64,000 bases of DNA. Source: Ipomoea triloba. Lineage: Eukaryota > Streptophyta > Magnoliopsida > Solanales > Convolvulaceae. This document shows positions 23,425 to 35,133 of this stretch, one piece after another. Made by a program: the position numbers and the translations under genes. The notes under the pieces are model-generated. The model saw only the letters and a program-made list of their open reading frames with translations. It was not told where the DNA came from and ran no database searches. The stretch is from contig NC_044922.1 of the NCBI RefSeq assembly GCF_003576645.1, forward strand, positions 14,885,910-14,949,909, in the 5' to 3' direction. Each line of letters opens with the position of its first letter. Within the stretch, counting starts at the first letter, position 1.

Positions 23425-23760
23425 CTTAGCACACCCGTTCGATGGTAGGCAAGGTCCAACCTTGTACCCTCCTTAAGGTGTCAGTCGTTCTAAGTCGAAA
23501 CCATTAGGTCTTACACCTAGAGACTCTTCCGTTCGGCGATAGTCGAGGTCGAACCTCGTACCTTAGTCGTCCTAAGTCGAGGCCATTTGGCCTTAAATCT
23601 AGGGACTCTTCCGTTCGGCAATAGTCGAGATCGGACCTCGTATCGCCCTTAGGGAGTTTAGTTGTTTTAAGTCGTAAATCCTTTGATTTTTTTTAAAACT
23701 TAAAGACTCGCCCGTTCGGCGATAGGCGAGGTCGGACCTCGTATCGCCCCTAGGGTACTA
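23425..23760. repeat. Degenerate tandem repeat, 4 units of about 80-100 bp
   Basis: Each unit contains ccgttcggcgatagtcgagg, then tcg(g/a)acctcgta, then a variable tail ending near cttaaa. Copies start near 23430, 23527, 23610 and 23710. They are GC-rich compared with the surroundings and lie within the 22673-25753 element. Confidence 0.8.
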
Positions 23761-24623
23761 GCCGCTTAAATGAGGTGGGCTAAAAAACTTGGACCAAGAG
23801 GTCAGCCTTCGAGTTTATCAAGGGGCCGGACCACCTTATGTGCAATAAGCCAATAATAGGCTCATCCGTTAAGTAGTGAGTGGAGGCGGACCCCATATCA
23901 CCACTAGAGAATGCCAAAGTCAGGGCCTGCGGCCACATGAAGGCTCCTTCAAAATGTTGCAGTTCTGATCTTCGCAAAAGCTTCTATTTCGGCGTCGGTA
24001 AGATCCCGGCACCCCCTAGCTAGCTAGCTCGAACAGATCAGACAGGGAATATTAAATGAATAACGTCGTTGGATTTGTCAGTGCTCTGCGCCGGCGTAAC
24101 CATAGCAGTAGAGCCCGATCAATGGTGCTCTTGTTGAGAGCTGATTAAACACTCAAGTTTAATTTAATTTGCTCTCCATTTTATATCTTGCAACAGCTAA
24201 ATATGTTATTCAATCTTTTTCCATCTTTATCATATTCATCTTTTGTATTATGTTTTCCGATCCGGCCTGTGTAAACAAACTTACATTTCAATGACTCCCT
24301 TCATCAGTATTCACATTAATTATCTCCAAATAATACAATGCCCATCCAACTCACCTTTTGTCCTTCCACATCTCTATCTCTATCTAGCTCTCTCTGTTTC
24401 TAGGATATTGCAATCTTAGAAAAATGCATAACACTGTAAATGCAACAGCAGCAACCAAAGTTACGTTTAACATGTGACCATCCAAAGCTTCGTCATACGA
24501 TCGAGCTTCTAAGGGAGTTTGCCGATGTCGAAAGAAATTTCGGGAAAGATGAAGTTAACGTAGACTAGTAAACTGCAAGGGAAAGACAGGGGTTGTTCCT
24601 ATTCTAGATTATCTTCTCAAAAG

Positions 24624-24625
<2 letters not shown>

Positions 24626-24668
<43 letters not shown>
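24626..24668. repeat. (ATT)n microsatellite
   Basis: About 14 ATT units. Confidence 0.95.
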
Positions 24669-24714
24669 TAACTAATTTATGTGACCAACCACTAATTTAT
24701 TCAAACTGGCACGT

Positions 24715-24875
24715 AATTTGGCAAGCTCTGTGCTGCTGCCTACATAATACGATATGGGACGCTCTGTGCTACCAATTGTATTGTACGGCAAGCTATATAT
24801 GTGCTTCCACCTAAATTATATGGTAAGCTCCGTGCTACCTTCAATTCTAAACTACACGGTAAGCTCCACGCTACC
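24715..24875. repeat. Short degenerate tandem repeat
   Basis: Units of about 40-50 bp share ggcaagctctgtgctacc-like cores: ggcaagctctgtgctgc, gggacgctctgtgctacc, ggcaagctatatatgtgct, ggtaagctccgtgctacc and ggtaagctccacgctacc. Confidence 0.75.
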
Positions 24876-25128
24876 TCTTACAACCATTGTTACAATGAAT
24901 AAGTTTGGTGTTGGTCACAATAAATGAAAGGAAGATAGGATTTTCCGAACCTATCTTCAATTTTAATTTAGTATTTAAATAAATACTAGTAGCACAACCC
25001 ACTAATCATATATTATTCAGCATGCAGGAAATAATCGTCATGAATTCCTAGGTGCTCCGTGCACCTAACCAAACTCTTATTATGATCTTCGATGCTCCGA
25101 GCGGGGAAGGTCAGAACCTTGGTGCTCC

Positions 25129-25256
25129 GTGCACAAGCGTGTAGTCTCGACTGCACCCGTCATTAAGTCCGTGCACAAGCGTGTAGTCTCGACTGCACCC
25201 GTCATTAAGGATGCACTCAAGCGTGTAGTCTCGACTGCACCCGTCATTAAGGATGC
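25129..25256. repeat. 42-bp tandem repeat, 3 copies
   Basis: Three near-perfect 42-bp units contain caagcgtgtagtctcgactg, then cacccgtcattaag. Because 42 is divisible by three, the plus strand stays open and would encode a 14-residue repeat with core HKRVVSTAPVIK. There is no sign that it is a gene. It lies at the right part of the 22673-25753 element. Confidence 0.9.
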
Positions 25257-25751
25257 ACTTCGAGTGCTTTGTTCTACTTTCTTATGCCGACAAATACTTG
25301 CGGCTAAGAAAATGGGGGACTTCTCTGATGGAATAATATGTCTTACCATTATTATTATTAATATTATTATTTATAATAGTAATGGTATTAGTCAAAGCAA
25401 GAAAGTAGGAAATGCTACGGGAAGTTGCAACTGCAAAGGAAAAACATTATTTAAAGGCTCAGGAAGATCCACCAAAGGGGCCAGACTCATTCTCTTCTAA
25501 ATAATCCTTCTCTTACCTACCTTTTCATTCTTCTATTCCATGGCCATGGCTGCCCTTGTACATGTGCTCCACCCAAACATAGTGAATTTCGGCTTGGCTT
25601 AGCCCAAAAAGGCTCGTGTTTTCACTGTTTTGGTTTCCACGTTAAATATCTTTGTGTCATTATTTATTGATTCTCTGTAATCATCTTATTAGCATTCTTC
25701 TTTTATTTATTGGATTTATTAATTCGGACACCCCGGGTTAATTAAATCCAT

Positions 25752-25753
<2 letters not shown>

Positions 25754-25821
<68 letters not shown>
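25754..25821. repeat. (AT)n microsatellite
   Basis: AT dinucleotide run of about 68 bp between the 3.1 kb element and the inverted-repeat element at 25831. Confidence 0.95.
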
Positions 25822-25823
<2 letters not shown>

Positions 25824-25830
25824 TAATAAG

Positions 25831-26023
25831 GTGCGGTTAGTTTGGCCGCACCACTATGTATAGAAATATACACCACCCAATGTTAAAAAATGCACAACAC
25901 AAATATACACCATTATGTACGCATCACCAAAAAACACACCACTAGGTATGCAAATATACACCACACAGTGTTAGAAAATGTGCATTTTCTAACATTGAGT
26001 GGTGTATTCCGCACCAACCGCAC
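25831..26023. repeat. Inverted-repeat (MITE-like) element
   Basis: The left end gtgcggttagtttgg pairs with ccaaccgcac-like sequence at the right end. An inner hairpin at 25957-26006 pairs tacaccac..tgttagaaaatg with cattttctaaca..gtggtgta almost perfectly. Several atacaccac-type copies recur inside. It is non-coding and flanked by AT repeats, so target duplications cannot be read. Confidence 0.65.
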
Positions 26024-26044
26024 GGAAAGGCGCGGCCACACACA

Positions 26045-26049
26045 CACAC

Positions 26050-26088
<39 letters not shown>

Positions 26089-26090
26089 AC
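26045..26090. repeat. Short AC/AT microsatellite
   Basis: A CA stretch (26037-26048) runs into interrupted AT repeats up to 26088. Confidence 0.9.
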
Positions 26091-26448
26091 TTGAAGGAGG
26101 CATGCAAATGAGACATGGGTAGGTAGTGGAGTGTATGTGTGGTTGGTTCATGCATGCCCACAACCTACAAGAAGCAAAATAGGTTGTCGATTGGATTGGC
26201 AAATTAAATCATTCGCTTAGGCATGTTCGATGTTTGATAATCTTGGATTTCCCATTCATCATGTCCTTGTAACGGCTTGTTCTGCTTCCTCCCTATTAAA
26301 CATTTAAACGTATACTCTACGAGCTTGAAAGGTACGGTGGTCCGTGATCGAATGGGTAGAATATAATTCTCGCTCGTATAAAAAAGTTACGAATTTAATT
26401 TTTTTCAACATTATATCGATCGAGTTTGTCCATATATAGAATTTTCCT

Positions 26449-26625
26449 ATCTAGTGCGGTTTACGTATTATACAGGGGTGAATTTATCGGTTGAGACGGT
26501 CACACATGATCTTTCTAGTGCGGTTTACATATTACACAAGCTAAGGGTGGGTTTATCGATAGAGTATGTCACACATGATCTTCCTACTGTGATTTACCTA
26601 TTACACAGGAGTGAAGTTTATATAG
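26449..26625. repeat. Tandem repeat of 64-69 bp, 3 copies
   Basis: Three units each contain ctagtgcggtttacgtatta-like sequence, then cgatagagtatgtcacacat-like sequence and gatctt. Single diverged copies of the same sequence occur elsewhere (5517, 22565, 56700 and 60300), so this is a dispersed repeat that was locally tandemised. Confidence 0.75.
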
Positions 26626-26649
26626 TGCACACCACAAGACAATAACTGT

Positions 26650-28170
26650 GGACTTCCCTTGTCATCCCCTATATATATATATATATATAGTATACAAATA
26701 ATAAATGTCATGTAGTCTAATTATTAGTTTAAAATTTTAATTAAACAAAACACATTATTCAATGTGTTACCAGCCTTGATGAGAGGTTAATTTTTGTTTT
26801 TTGTTTTTTTTTGTGTGTTTTTTAATGGGATTCTCCTCGTATTTGATTAAAAAAAAAATCACTATGATCTATTGTCACTCGATATTACATTTTCCTTTTT
26901 TTTTTGGCATTTGATCGATTATTACACAACCTTTTTATTAACTCGTGGTGCGTTCAACTAATTTATAAATAATCAATGAAAAATAATAATTAATTTTCTC
27001 TTGTTAGACCTCATAAATAATGCAATGAAATTGATGTTATGAAGTGATTTTCAAATAATTTTTTGTAAGGAAAAATAGTGCGTACTCCATAAAATTTTTT
27101 TCTTCAAATCAAATAAGACACATCTTGTCAAATCATTTAAAAAAGTAAGATGTAAACATCAAAGTACAAATGTTATTAGTTGTCGTTTAAATGCATATTA
27201 TTTTTTAGATGATCTAATAACAAGAGTGTCAAGATAAACAAAATAAAACAGATGTAACATTTTAAATTTATGACAAGACATCACGTTATAATACGGGATA
27301 CATATGATTTTTCATGTATGCATACACATATACATAGAAGGGCACAAGGAGATAACAAATTAAAGACGCAAAGAATGAAGAAATGTTGGGCGGGGCTACG
27401 TACAGGAAGAGGGTTTGCATGTGTTCCCTTAATGGACAGCTGAGTTGCAGAGAGACCTAAAAAGGATAAATATTGTTAGATCCTTTGCTCCAACAAACAC
27501 ATTATCGTATAGTACGTACAAGATAGAATTGGTTAGCTAGGGAAAACAGAAAATCGCAAATTGGACGTAAAATGGTCCTTTGGAACCAGACATTTTGGCG
27601 ACTATGTGGTCGTAACACCAAAGGAGTGGTTACCACATCTGCCTCAACTGATTGGACTCCCAACATCTCGTGCCCTTCATGTCACATGTTGTATTTCTCC
27701 CTCAGCTCGTATTTTTCTAACCTTAAAAGAACAACAATAATTGGTGTATGTATAGCTTTAATTTGCAATTGGAGCAAGACAACAATTCGATAGTATTCGC
27801 AATTGATTGGAAAATACAGAACGTACCTAGTAATTCCTGACTTTACTCGAAAGATTAGTGAGTCGTGAGATGCCAATCGTTCCATCAGTCTCGATTAACT
27901 CAATATAGACATGTGACATGATTGACCTAATTGGTGTATGGGTAAGCGTCACGTATCCCTACCAGGCGGAAATCATGGTCCGTGACCCTACACCCATTGC
28001 TAGGTAACCCCTTAGAGAAAGGAGAGACCTCTTGGTGACTCCTCAACCAATTGAAAGCACTTCGACCTTAATACCCTAGTAGGTCCTTGTACCAATTGTT
28101 ATATTGTGGACCATGGTCACAAAACGACATCGTTTCAATAAGTGGGAGAAACGGCTCCCATAAATCTCCG
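26650..28170. other. Intergenic, no gene recognised
   Basis: An (AT)n run (26671-26689) and AT-rich sequence. The patch 27390-27970 has more balanced composition, with short open stretches but no family motif or splice-consistent gene. Confidence 0.45.
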
Positions 28171-28375
28171 TAACTGATACTACAGTTCATATCAAATGAC
28201 ACTACAGTTATGTTGAACTGATACTGCAGTTGTGTTGACTGATACTGCAGTTGTGTTGAACTGATACTGCAATTGTGTTGCGCGGAACGGAGGCCGTTTC
28301 ATCCATCTGGAACTACAGTTATGTTGAAAGGGAACTGCAGTTGCGCGGAACGAAGGTCGTTTCATCCGTCTGTTT
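28171..28375. repeat. Tandem repeat of about 22 bp
   Basis: Repeated aactgatactgcagttgtgt units (at least six, some diverged) are followed by two copies of gcgcggaacg(g/a)agg(c/t)cgtttcatcc at about 28279 and 28334. Confidence 0.8.
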
Positions 28376-28863
28376 TCATTAATCAAAACGATGATGCCAT
28401 TTTGATGCGCGATCCACGGTAAAATTTGCGGTCCCTGTACACGAAAATTCACATAAATCAATAATATCATTAAGAAAAACTTCCTAATATGTATACTCAG
28501 TATCTTATCGGAATATAATTAACTTTAGCAACAATTTTGACAAAGAACTAATATAAAAATGATGGTTGAACTACTTGAGATACCAGAATTGGTCATTGAT
28601 TTTTCGATTAGACTATATTAAGTTATTGACATGCATTTGTTACCTAATTTAGTTATTTAGCCAAATACATACAAAGGCCGCAATTCTTATTATTATTTAG
28701 ATCAGGAGAGAAATTTACAATAACTACCCGATAGTGCGTATTAGGTAAATCTCACTCATGTATCACAGGTTCGACTGAATGAGTGTTGACAAGAATAAAA
28801 CTCATAATCTTTTGGTACGAGAATCACACTCCACGTATCCTACCTAACCATCTCTTTCGATGC

Positions 28864-28926
<63 letters not shown>

Positions 28927-28990
28927 TGTTGTTATTATTATTATTATTATTATTATTTTACTATTATTATTATTATTATTATTATTATTA
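28864..28990. repeat. Long (ATT)n microsatellite
   Basis: About 40 ATT units with a few interruptions (ctgttg at 28926, ttta at 28957). Open reading through it in both directions is an artefact of the triplet period. Confidence 0.95.
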
Positions 28991-29950
28991 AAAATTGACC
29001 ACTGAATGTATGTGTTCACAGAATCATCAACTGTGGGAGATTTCCCCAATCGAACTTGATTACAATGCAAGGAGAGCTTTTCTGATTGTTGTCTTTTAAT
29101 TTAAAACTGCTTATTAAAAGATGTTAGAATGTGACACCCTTTGCCCCCATCATTCTCCCTTTTCATACCTCAATTTTCGACTTTTCTATTTTGTTTTTAT
29201 TTTTATTTTACTTTTTTAATGGCTTTATAAATTTTTTACATAATAATTGATTAGTCACAATTAAAGGGTTGGATTCATTACTCCTATGCCACATAACTTT
29301 CGCATTTCAAGACAATGAATCATTAAATTACGTCACATTTGAATTGGTTTTAAAACGTACAAAAGTTATACGGAGTACTAAATATGGTACATATTAAATA
29401 ATTTAAAATATAAATAAAGTTTCGCTAATTGAACTAGACGCATCAAATAATCCAAGACGGTGGTTGTGTGATGCTAACATTTTTTTAAAAAGTGATTTGC
29501 TTCATTTTGAGGGTACCGATGAGAGCGTTAGAATGTCAATTTTTCAAGATATATTATTAGTTTACAATGTAATATCTGAACGCTCAAATAAATCATCATT
29601 CGGTGAATTTTGATTAAAGTAGAACATATATATAATTTTTAGGAGTGTCATTGGTGAAGATTTTAGGAGAATTTTTTAGTAGTTTCAGTGATAATAAGTT
29701 AGGAAATTTTCAAAGACTTATTTAAAACCTTTCTAAAACGTTTCTCATCAATTTCACTGGTATATTTTTAAGTGTATACGCATATAAAATTCGACCGTCC
29801 CATGAATCATGATACTTCAAATTCACTTTGATTTGAGACAAATAAAAACTAAATTCAACTTAAAATATTGTCTCATATACCATTTTATACTAAAATTTCA
29901 ATATGTATGTAATTCTTAAAATACATCATTTTTTCTTTGCCATTTGGGAT
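28991..29950. other. AT-rich intergenic, no gene recognised
   Basis: No coding or RNA gene signal was seen. Confidence 0.5.
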
Positions 29951-29953
29951 TTT

Positions 29954-30005
29954 GGAGTGGAGTGGAGTGGGGTGGGGTGGGGTGGGGTGGAGTGGGGGTG
30001 GGGGA
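29954..30005 (+). repeat. G-rich pentanucleotide repeat with quadruplex potential
   Basis: Repeated ggagt/ggggt units form five consecutive runs of three or four G, followed by gtgggggtggggg. This meets the usual pattern for G-quadruplex formation on the plus strand. Confidence 0.85.
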
Positions 30006-31840
30006 GAACAAACATCTCAATCTTCACATCAAAGTAGGAGTTATTAGGACTGGACTTTGACAACACATTTTGAGAATTGAAATTATAATGTCGGAAGGGT
30101 AACGAAAGTGACTATGTTAATCATCCTCAAACCCATCAATTACAGCTCTAGGGATTTTACATAATCATCCACAAACCCATTATTTACATAATCATCCACT
30201 AAATTTTAGTTTGTTTTTCATAGGGGAGAGAGAGTTTATATTACACAATTCAAATTCTTTAAAAAATTTAATTGCATTTATGTTAATGTAAACACTTACC
30301 TTTTTAATGTGGGACAAACATTTTGATAATCAAACATTTTCAAACTCCATTTTATCCAATTCAAATGAGTACATTTTGATAATCAAAATTTCATTCATCC
30401 ATTATCCATTTTAAGTGTATAATATATCAAATTCATCATCTAAGTTGGGATAATATAAATCCACTTTGATCCAATCTAAAAAAGAAGTATAACTCACCGA
30501 AAGTAATACCTAAAAATGATCAATTTATGCTAATTTCCCCAACAATGTTTGAGAGATGTACAAGACAATATTAAGGTATTCAGATTCAACTCGATTCGCT
30601 ACTCAAACTACTTAAATTCGAGTTCGAGTTTAACTTGATAGTAACCGAATCAAATTCAAATAATATTCATCAACTCAAGTCGTGATAATTTGACTCGCAA
30701 GTCACTCGAAAGAGTATTGAGCGAGACTAATCTGTTACTTAAACTTAATTACAAAGTGATAAAATCAAATTCGAACATTCATTAAATCAAGTCAGAATAA
30801 TTTATTATTCTATTCTTGCCTTTTTGACAGATGGTATCATTAGCCACCCGTCGGACCCTCCTTATTTAAATTTTAGTAATCGGCAGGTTGGGCATGGTTG
30901 CGGCAAAGGTGGGCAATGGAATGGGTTGGGAGAGAACACTTTCCCAAGTTGTGTGTGCCCATCTCAGTCTTCCAACTGCCTAACATAAAAATCTATTGTC
31001 TTCATCAGTTAGCAATATAGGACAACATATCAGCCTAACCTTTGTCTCGTGTCATTGTACACCTTTAATTCAATGGGCCACGCTTTCTTATTGGGCCATC
31101 GTGCTATTCAATTCCTCTGGTCGATATGACGTTGATTGTACTTAAAAGATAATATGTCTTTTTTGTATTGGGTACTACTAACACCATCTTGTACAATTAG
31201 TTATTTTTGTATATGATTGTATCGGATATTATGAATACAGTAAAAAAAAGTTGAAAATTTTATACCATCACAATGGTTGTACAAAATATGTAAACGTAAA
31301 TCCATGTCTTTATATTGTTATTCAATCTGCACAAGAATCAATTTTTTATGAACAAGAAGATAATATTCAGACTAATTCTTTTAGCACCGGTCCTGTCCAA
31401 TTAAAAGGCAAAATGCTGGTCATATTGGTTTTTCATATGAGAGGGAGTTTTAAACTTCCAACCTCACTTTGGAATGAAAATGTATTGCTACCCACACCAA
31501 CGACCAAGTTGGTTATATTATTTTATAGCATTGCACCAAATATAAGAAAAAAATATATATAGTTGTGTGGTGTGGGAAAATGCCAATGCCATATGATGGA
31601 AATGAGTTAACAAAACGTCAGCCCAACAAACTTGGGCTGAATAAAAAATGCATTATTGGACCTCAAATAGTTGTGCTGCTTAAAATGGCCTAGTTGGATG
31701 GATGGCCCATGTCCCATTTCCAGCTTCAATATCTTTCGATATAAAAATCAAACAGGCTGAGAGACATGTAGCAAATTATGCTGTGGACCCGCGTGCTTTT
31801 GTAAGCTGGACCAGGTTTAAAACGCAGGTCTAGAATAACA
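30006..31840. other. Intergenic, no gene recognised
   Basis: AT-rich sequence. A patch at 30560-30800 has repeated tcgagttcgag/actcgat-type words, as in some MITE-like repeats. An open stretch at 31251-31562 has no family motif and an unremarkable composition. Confidence 0.45.
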
Positions 31841-31844
31841 GTTA

Positions 31845-32106
31845 AATATAAAGTTTTTAAATTGTGAATATAGAGTTCAAAAATTGTGAATATAAATTTA
31901 AAAATTGTGTTATATTGTTGAGTATAGAGTTCTATAATTGTAAATATATAGTTATGAAATTGTGAATATAGAGTTCTGTAATTGTGAATATATAGTTCAA
32001 AAATTGTGAATATTTAGTTTTGTAATTTTGTACATTGAGATATAAAATTGTGAATATTCAGTTCTAAAATTGTGAATATAAAGTTCAAAAATTATGAATA
32101 TAGAGG
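31845..32106. repeat. Tandem repeat of about 23 bp, about 11 copies
   Basis: Diverged copies of aaattgtgaatatagagttc follow one another. The array is followed by a poly-T run and a block with a perfect palindrome (32221-32245). Confidence 0.85.
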
Positions 32107-32220
32107 AACGAACTTTGAAGACAAACGGCAAGTTAAGGGCAATGAATGAAGGTTTTTTTTTTTTTTTTGGTTAGATTCAGACGATGTCATTTTGAAGAAA
32201 AACGACGCCGTTTTGGACCC

Positions 32221-32245
32221 GAGTCCACCTTGGCAAGGTGGACTC
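32221..32245. repeat. Perfect short palindrome
   Basis: gagtccacctt and aaggtggactc are perfect inverted copies separated by ggc. It stands in a locally GC-rich block and may be the end of a small transposon. Confidence 0.7.
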
Positions 32246-32259
32246 GAGTCCATGGCATG

Positions 32260-33240
32260 ACAACCGCAGACATGTTTACAGTCATTAAGGCAACCTAGTT
32301 GTGATTTTTTGCAATTTTTTTTTGGATGATATTGGCTTGTGAGAGTGTCTTAAAAATTTAAACTCGTGGTGGGTCGAGTTAGATTCGAGTTTTATATACA
32401 AAACTCGCATAGAACCCCATCCAACTCACCACCTATAAAATTAATAGTAAATTAAGTACTAATATATGTACTTAATTATAAAAGTTTCTAGAAATTTTGC
32501 TAACTTTTTAATATTTTTAGTTCTAAACTAATATGATTATTAAAAAAAAGTAACAATTTAATTATTATATTTGAATATTTCTATTATTTTATGTTTTAAT
32601 ATAACTAATGAATTTTATTACTATTTTATTTTGTATAAGTAATTTAAATATTATTTTTAAATTTTTTAAATAAGATAATAAATAGTTGGTATCAGGCACT
32701 CGCACCCAGTGAGACATGTGTGAGGTTTGAAAAAGTCACTCGATGCAGGTCATGTGGAGAAAATATAAAATAGGTCTGGTGGTTGATGTAGCCCTCCTTA
32801 ATTTACCCCGACTCATTGTCATCCCTATTCCCTTTCGCTTTCTCATATTTGGCACAAACAGTCAAATAAAAAATTCCACAATTAGAGATGCTCTTATATC
32901 ATAGATCATTTTATATTACAAGGTAAAGCATTAACATGCATGTTCATTTTAATAAATTAAATTTTATTTTAAAAATACTACAAATTAATTTTTAAAATAT
33001 TTATTTTTAATATATTACTTAAAATAAATATTAATATATTCAAAATAAACATTTAATATAAATCGTAATATGAACCTCAGTTCACCATATTATTTGGTGG
33101 CATGTTTAAATGTCAGCAGTGGCGATGGCGTGTCATGATAAATCATGAGCAATTGAGTATCCATAATGAGTGTTGGGAGTAGAACAATTAAATTAAGGAA
33201 TATTATAATGATATATATAGCACAGAAAATGTTTGAGTTG
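32260..33240. other. AT-rich intergenic, no gene recognised
   Basis: No coding or RNA gene signal was seen. Confidence 0.5.
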
Positions 33241-33244
33241 AAAA

Positions 33245-33375
33245 AAGGGTTGTAGATTTTAAAGAGTTAATATTGATTCTAGTGAGACTCAAATTCACAA
33301 CTTTTTTATATGAGAGAGTAATTTGGTAATCGGTATCACTGAACCACAAGGTCCTTAACAAAAGATTGCAATTAG
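33245..33375 (-). mobile_element. tRNA-derived SINE fragment
   Basis: On the minus strand it reads ggaccttgtggttcagtgat and then gtgaatttgagtctcac. These are the A-box and B-box positions of the SINE family at 11045. It is decayed, and its ends are unclear. Confidence 0.6.
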
Positions 33376-34089
33376 TTAGTGTATCCAAAACAAATATGAA
33401 GTAATAAATTTAAATTTTTACACCATGTTTATACTTTTTTTTTTTAATTAGAACAATGAGATATTTTATGACACAAATTAGTGATGGATTTGTACTAATA
33501 TCCATCCTATCCACTTTAAGTAGATATGGATTAGATGGAGGAAATTTTGTAAATTTAATGAATTAGAGCAAATTTGACAAATCTTTGCCCACCGTATTAA
33601 AACTTAGTAGTTTATTTGTTGACACTTGTTGAATAAGTCACTTAATGAAGTCAAAATTATACCATATTAAAACTTGGACATTTCAAACTAAATAGAAGTC
33701 ACCTAATAGAGAGATAAAGATTTTTAAAAAAAAACAATAAACAAGTAGGCGAAGAAAACAAAGAAAAAAAGAGTTGGGGATTCAATCCGATATTATCTCT
33801 ATAATTAAATGATCAGGATGAAATTAAATACATAGATTCCTGGGCACGAAATATAAAACTGACAAGTTTGTGGGCCATATCAATAAATTAATTAAACGGT
33901 CATCTACTCATCTTTATCCGTAGCAATGTAGCATAACTACCTCACCGAATACAAACTAGACCCTGAATTTCAATATAATTACGCTTAGACCCCGCCTTCT
34001 TCTTCACTCAAACCGCCATTGGTTACTCCCTTCTCGAAAATACTAGTAAAAACCTGCAACTACCAGTTTTCCTCTTCACTTCACCGAAA

Positions 34090-34401
34090 ATGGCGCGTCC
34101 CACTACATCTCAGCCTTCTTCTTCCTCCAACTCCCGCCCCGGCACGGTGGCTCCGCGAGGATCAGCGGCGGCGGCAGCCGGAATGCGCCGCCGCAGGCTC
34201 GGAGGTTCCTCCACTGTCAGCTCCGGCGGCGGGGATTCAGGCGGCCCAAGCAACATGCTCAGATTCTACACCGATGACGCGCCGGGGCTGAAGGTTAGCC
34301 CTACCGTCGTCCTCATCATGAGCGTCTGCTTCATCGGCTTCGTCACCGCCCTCCACGTCTTCGGCAAGTTCTACCGCTACCGATCCGGCGGCGAAGCTTG
34401 A
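34090..34401 (+). CDS. SEC61B: Protein transport protein Sec61 subunit beta
   Basis: This is the beta subunit of the ER translocon, a small tail-anchored protein that works with Sec61 alpha and gamma. It is a single exon of 103 residues from ATG at 34090 to TGA at 34401. Residues 1-60 are a low-complexity Ser/Gly/Ala-rich cytosolic part with the basic patch GMRRRRLGG near residue 32. The family signature [18 protein letters not shown] follows. A C-terminal membrane helix of about 22 residues ([20 protein letters not shown]) then leads to the short tail [12 protein letters not shown]. Length and order fit plant Sec61 beta. The gene is GC-rich against its AT-rich surroundings. The ATG was chosen because the family body follows in frame and a CT-rich leader precedes it. 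Another frame open from 34019 is a shadow. The gene stands alone, with no close neighbour on the same strand. Confidence 0.96.
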   Translation: MARPTTSQPSSSSNSRPGTVAPRGSAAAAAGMRRRRLGGSSTVSSGGGDSGGPSNMLRFYTDDAPGLKVSPTVVLIMSVCFIGFVTALHVFGKFYRYRSGGEA

Positions 34402-34760
34402 TTCTCGGCTTTGATTCTTACTTCTCGGATCCTGAATACCTGAACTATCACGATCACCGGTAACTTGACCCCGTGAGGGACAAACTAAAATAACTCTTGT
34501 AAATTCTTATCAAAATTGTCCCGTTTCTTTGGATTTGACTTTCATTAGGATCAAATATGTGAGATGAAAAGGAAGCTTGGATGAACTTTGAGTTTAAAAT
34601 GCTGTTTTGATCCTTGAAGTGTGATCCCACTTAACATGGGGGTAATATATGTACTACTACTGATTTCCAATTATCTGCTCAGTCATAATATTTAGATCAG
34701 AATTCAAATATAGTGCGTTTGCAAAGTTTGTACATGGTATGCCTAGTCTTCAATCCTTTT

Positions 34761-35133
34761 ATATAAAAATTAGTGCATGATATATCTATTGTATCGAGAA
34801 ATGTATGCACTAGTGCCTGTCTACTGGAATAAAATTAGTACATGATATTGAGAATTGTATGGATTAGTATCTATCTATTAGTATAAAATTAGTGCATGAT
34901 ATCGAGAATTTTACGGACTAGTGTTTGTTTACTTGTATAAAATTAGTGCATGATATATCAGGTTGTATTGAGAATTGTATGGACTAGTGTTTGTCTACTG
35001 GTATAAAATTAGTGTATCATATATCTGATTGTATCGAGAATTGTATGAACTAGTGTCTATCTACTGGTATAAAATTAGTGCATGTGCTGAGTTGTATCGA
35101 GCGGATTAGTGTCCTGTCTACAGTATAAAAATG
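34761..35133 (+). repeat. Tandem repeat of about 55-75 bp downstream of Sec61 beta
   Basis: About six units contain tataaaattagtgcatgata, then tgattgtatcgagaattgta, then tggactagtgtctgtctact. Unit lengths vary because some copies lack the middle piece. It begins about 360 bp after the Sec61 beta stop, so it may lie in or just past the 3' UTR. Confidence 0.88.

Larger units (their letters stand above)
22673..25753. mobile_element. 3.1 kb element bounded by TG..CA and 43-bp inverted palindromic ends
   Basis: The left end starts tgatggatttaattaccc and the right end finishes gggttaattaaatccatca. The two ends match over about 43 bp as inverted repeats, and each is itself an imperfect palindrome (ggattta...taaatcc). 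TG..CA would suit a long solo LTR, and a TATA-like ttttatataagaag lies near 22892. The length of inverted sequence would suit a terminal-inverted-repeat element. Flanks are ATATA on both sides, which is uninformative in this AT-rich DNA. Inside are three sets of tandem repeats and an (ATT)n run, and no transposase or polyprotein. Confidence 0.5.

Noticed and set aside
25129..25500. 123-residue frame over the 42-bp repeat
   Set aside because: The frame exists because the repeat length is divisible by three; no leader, domain or splice partner supports a gene.
28783..29070. Poly-Tyr/poly-Ile frames
   Set aside because: Artefact of the ATT microsatellite.
34019..34291. Alternative frame overlapping Sec61 beta
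   Set aside because: It reads the Sec61 beta gene in the wrong frame; the 34090 frame matches the family end to end.
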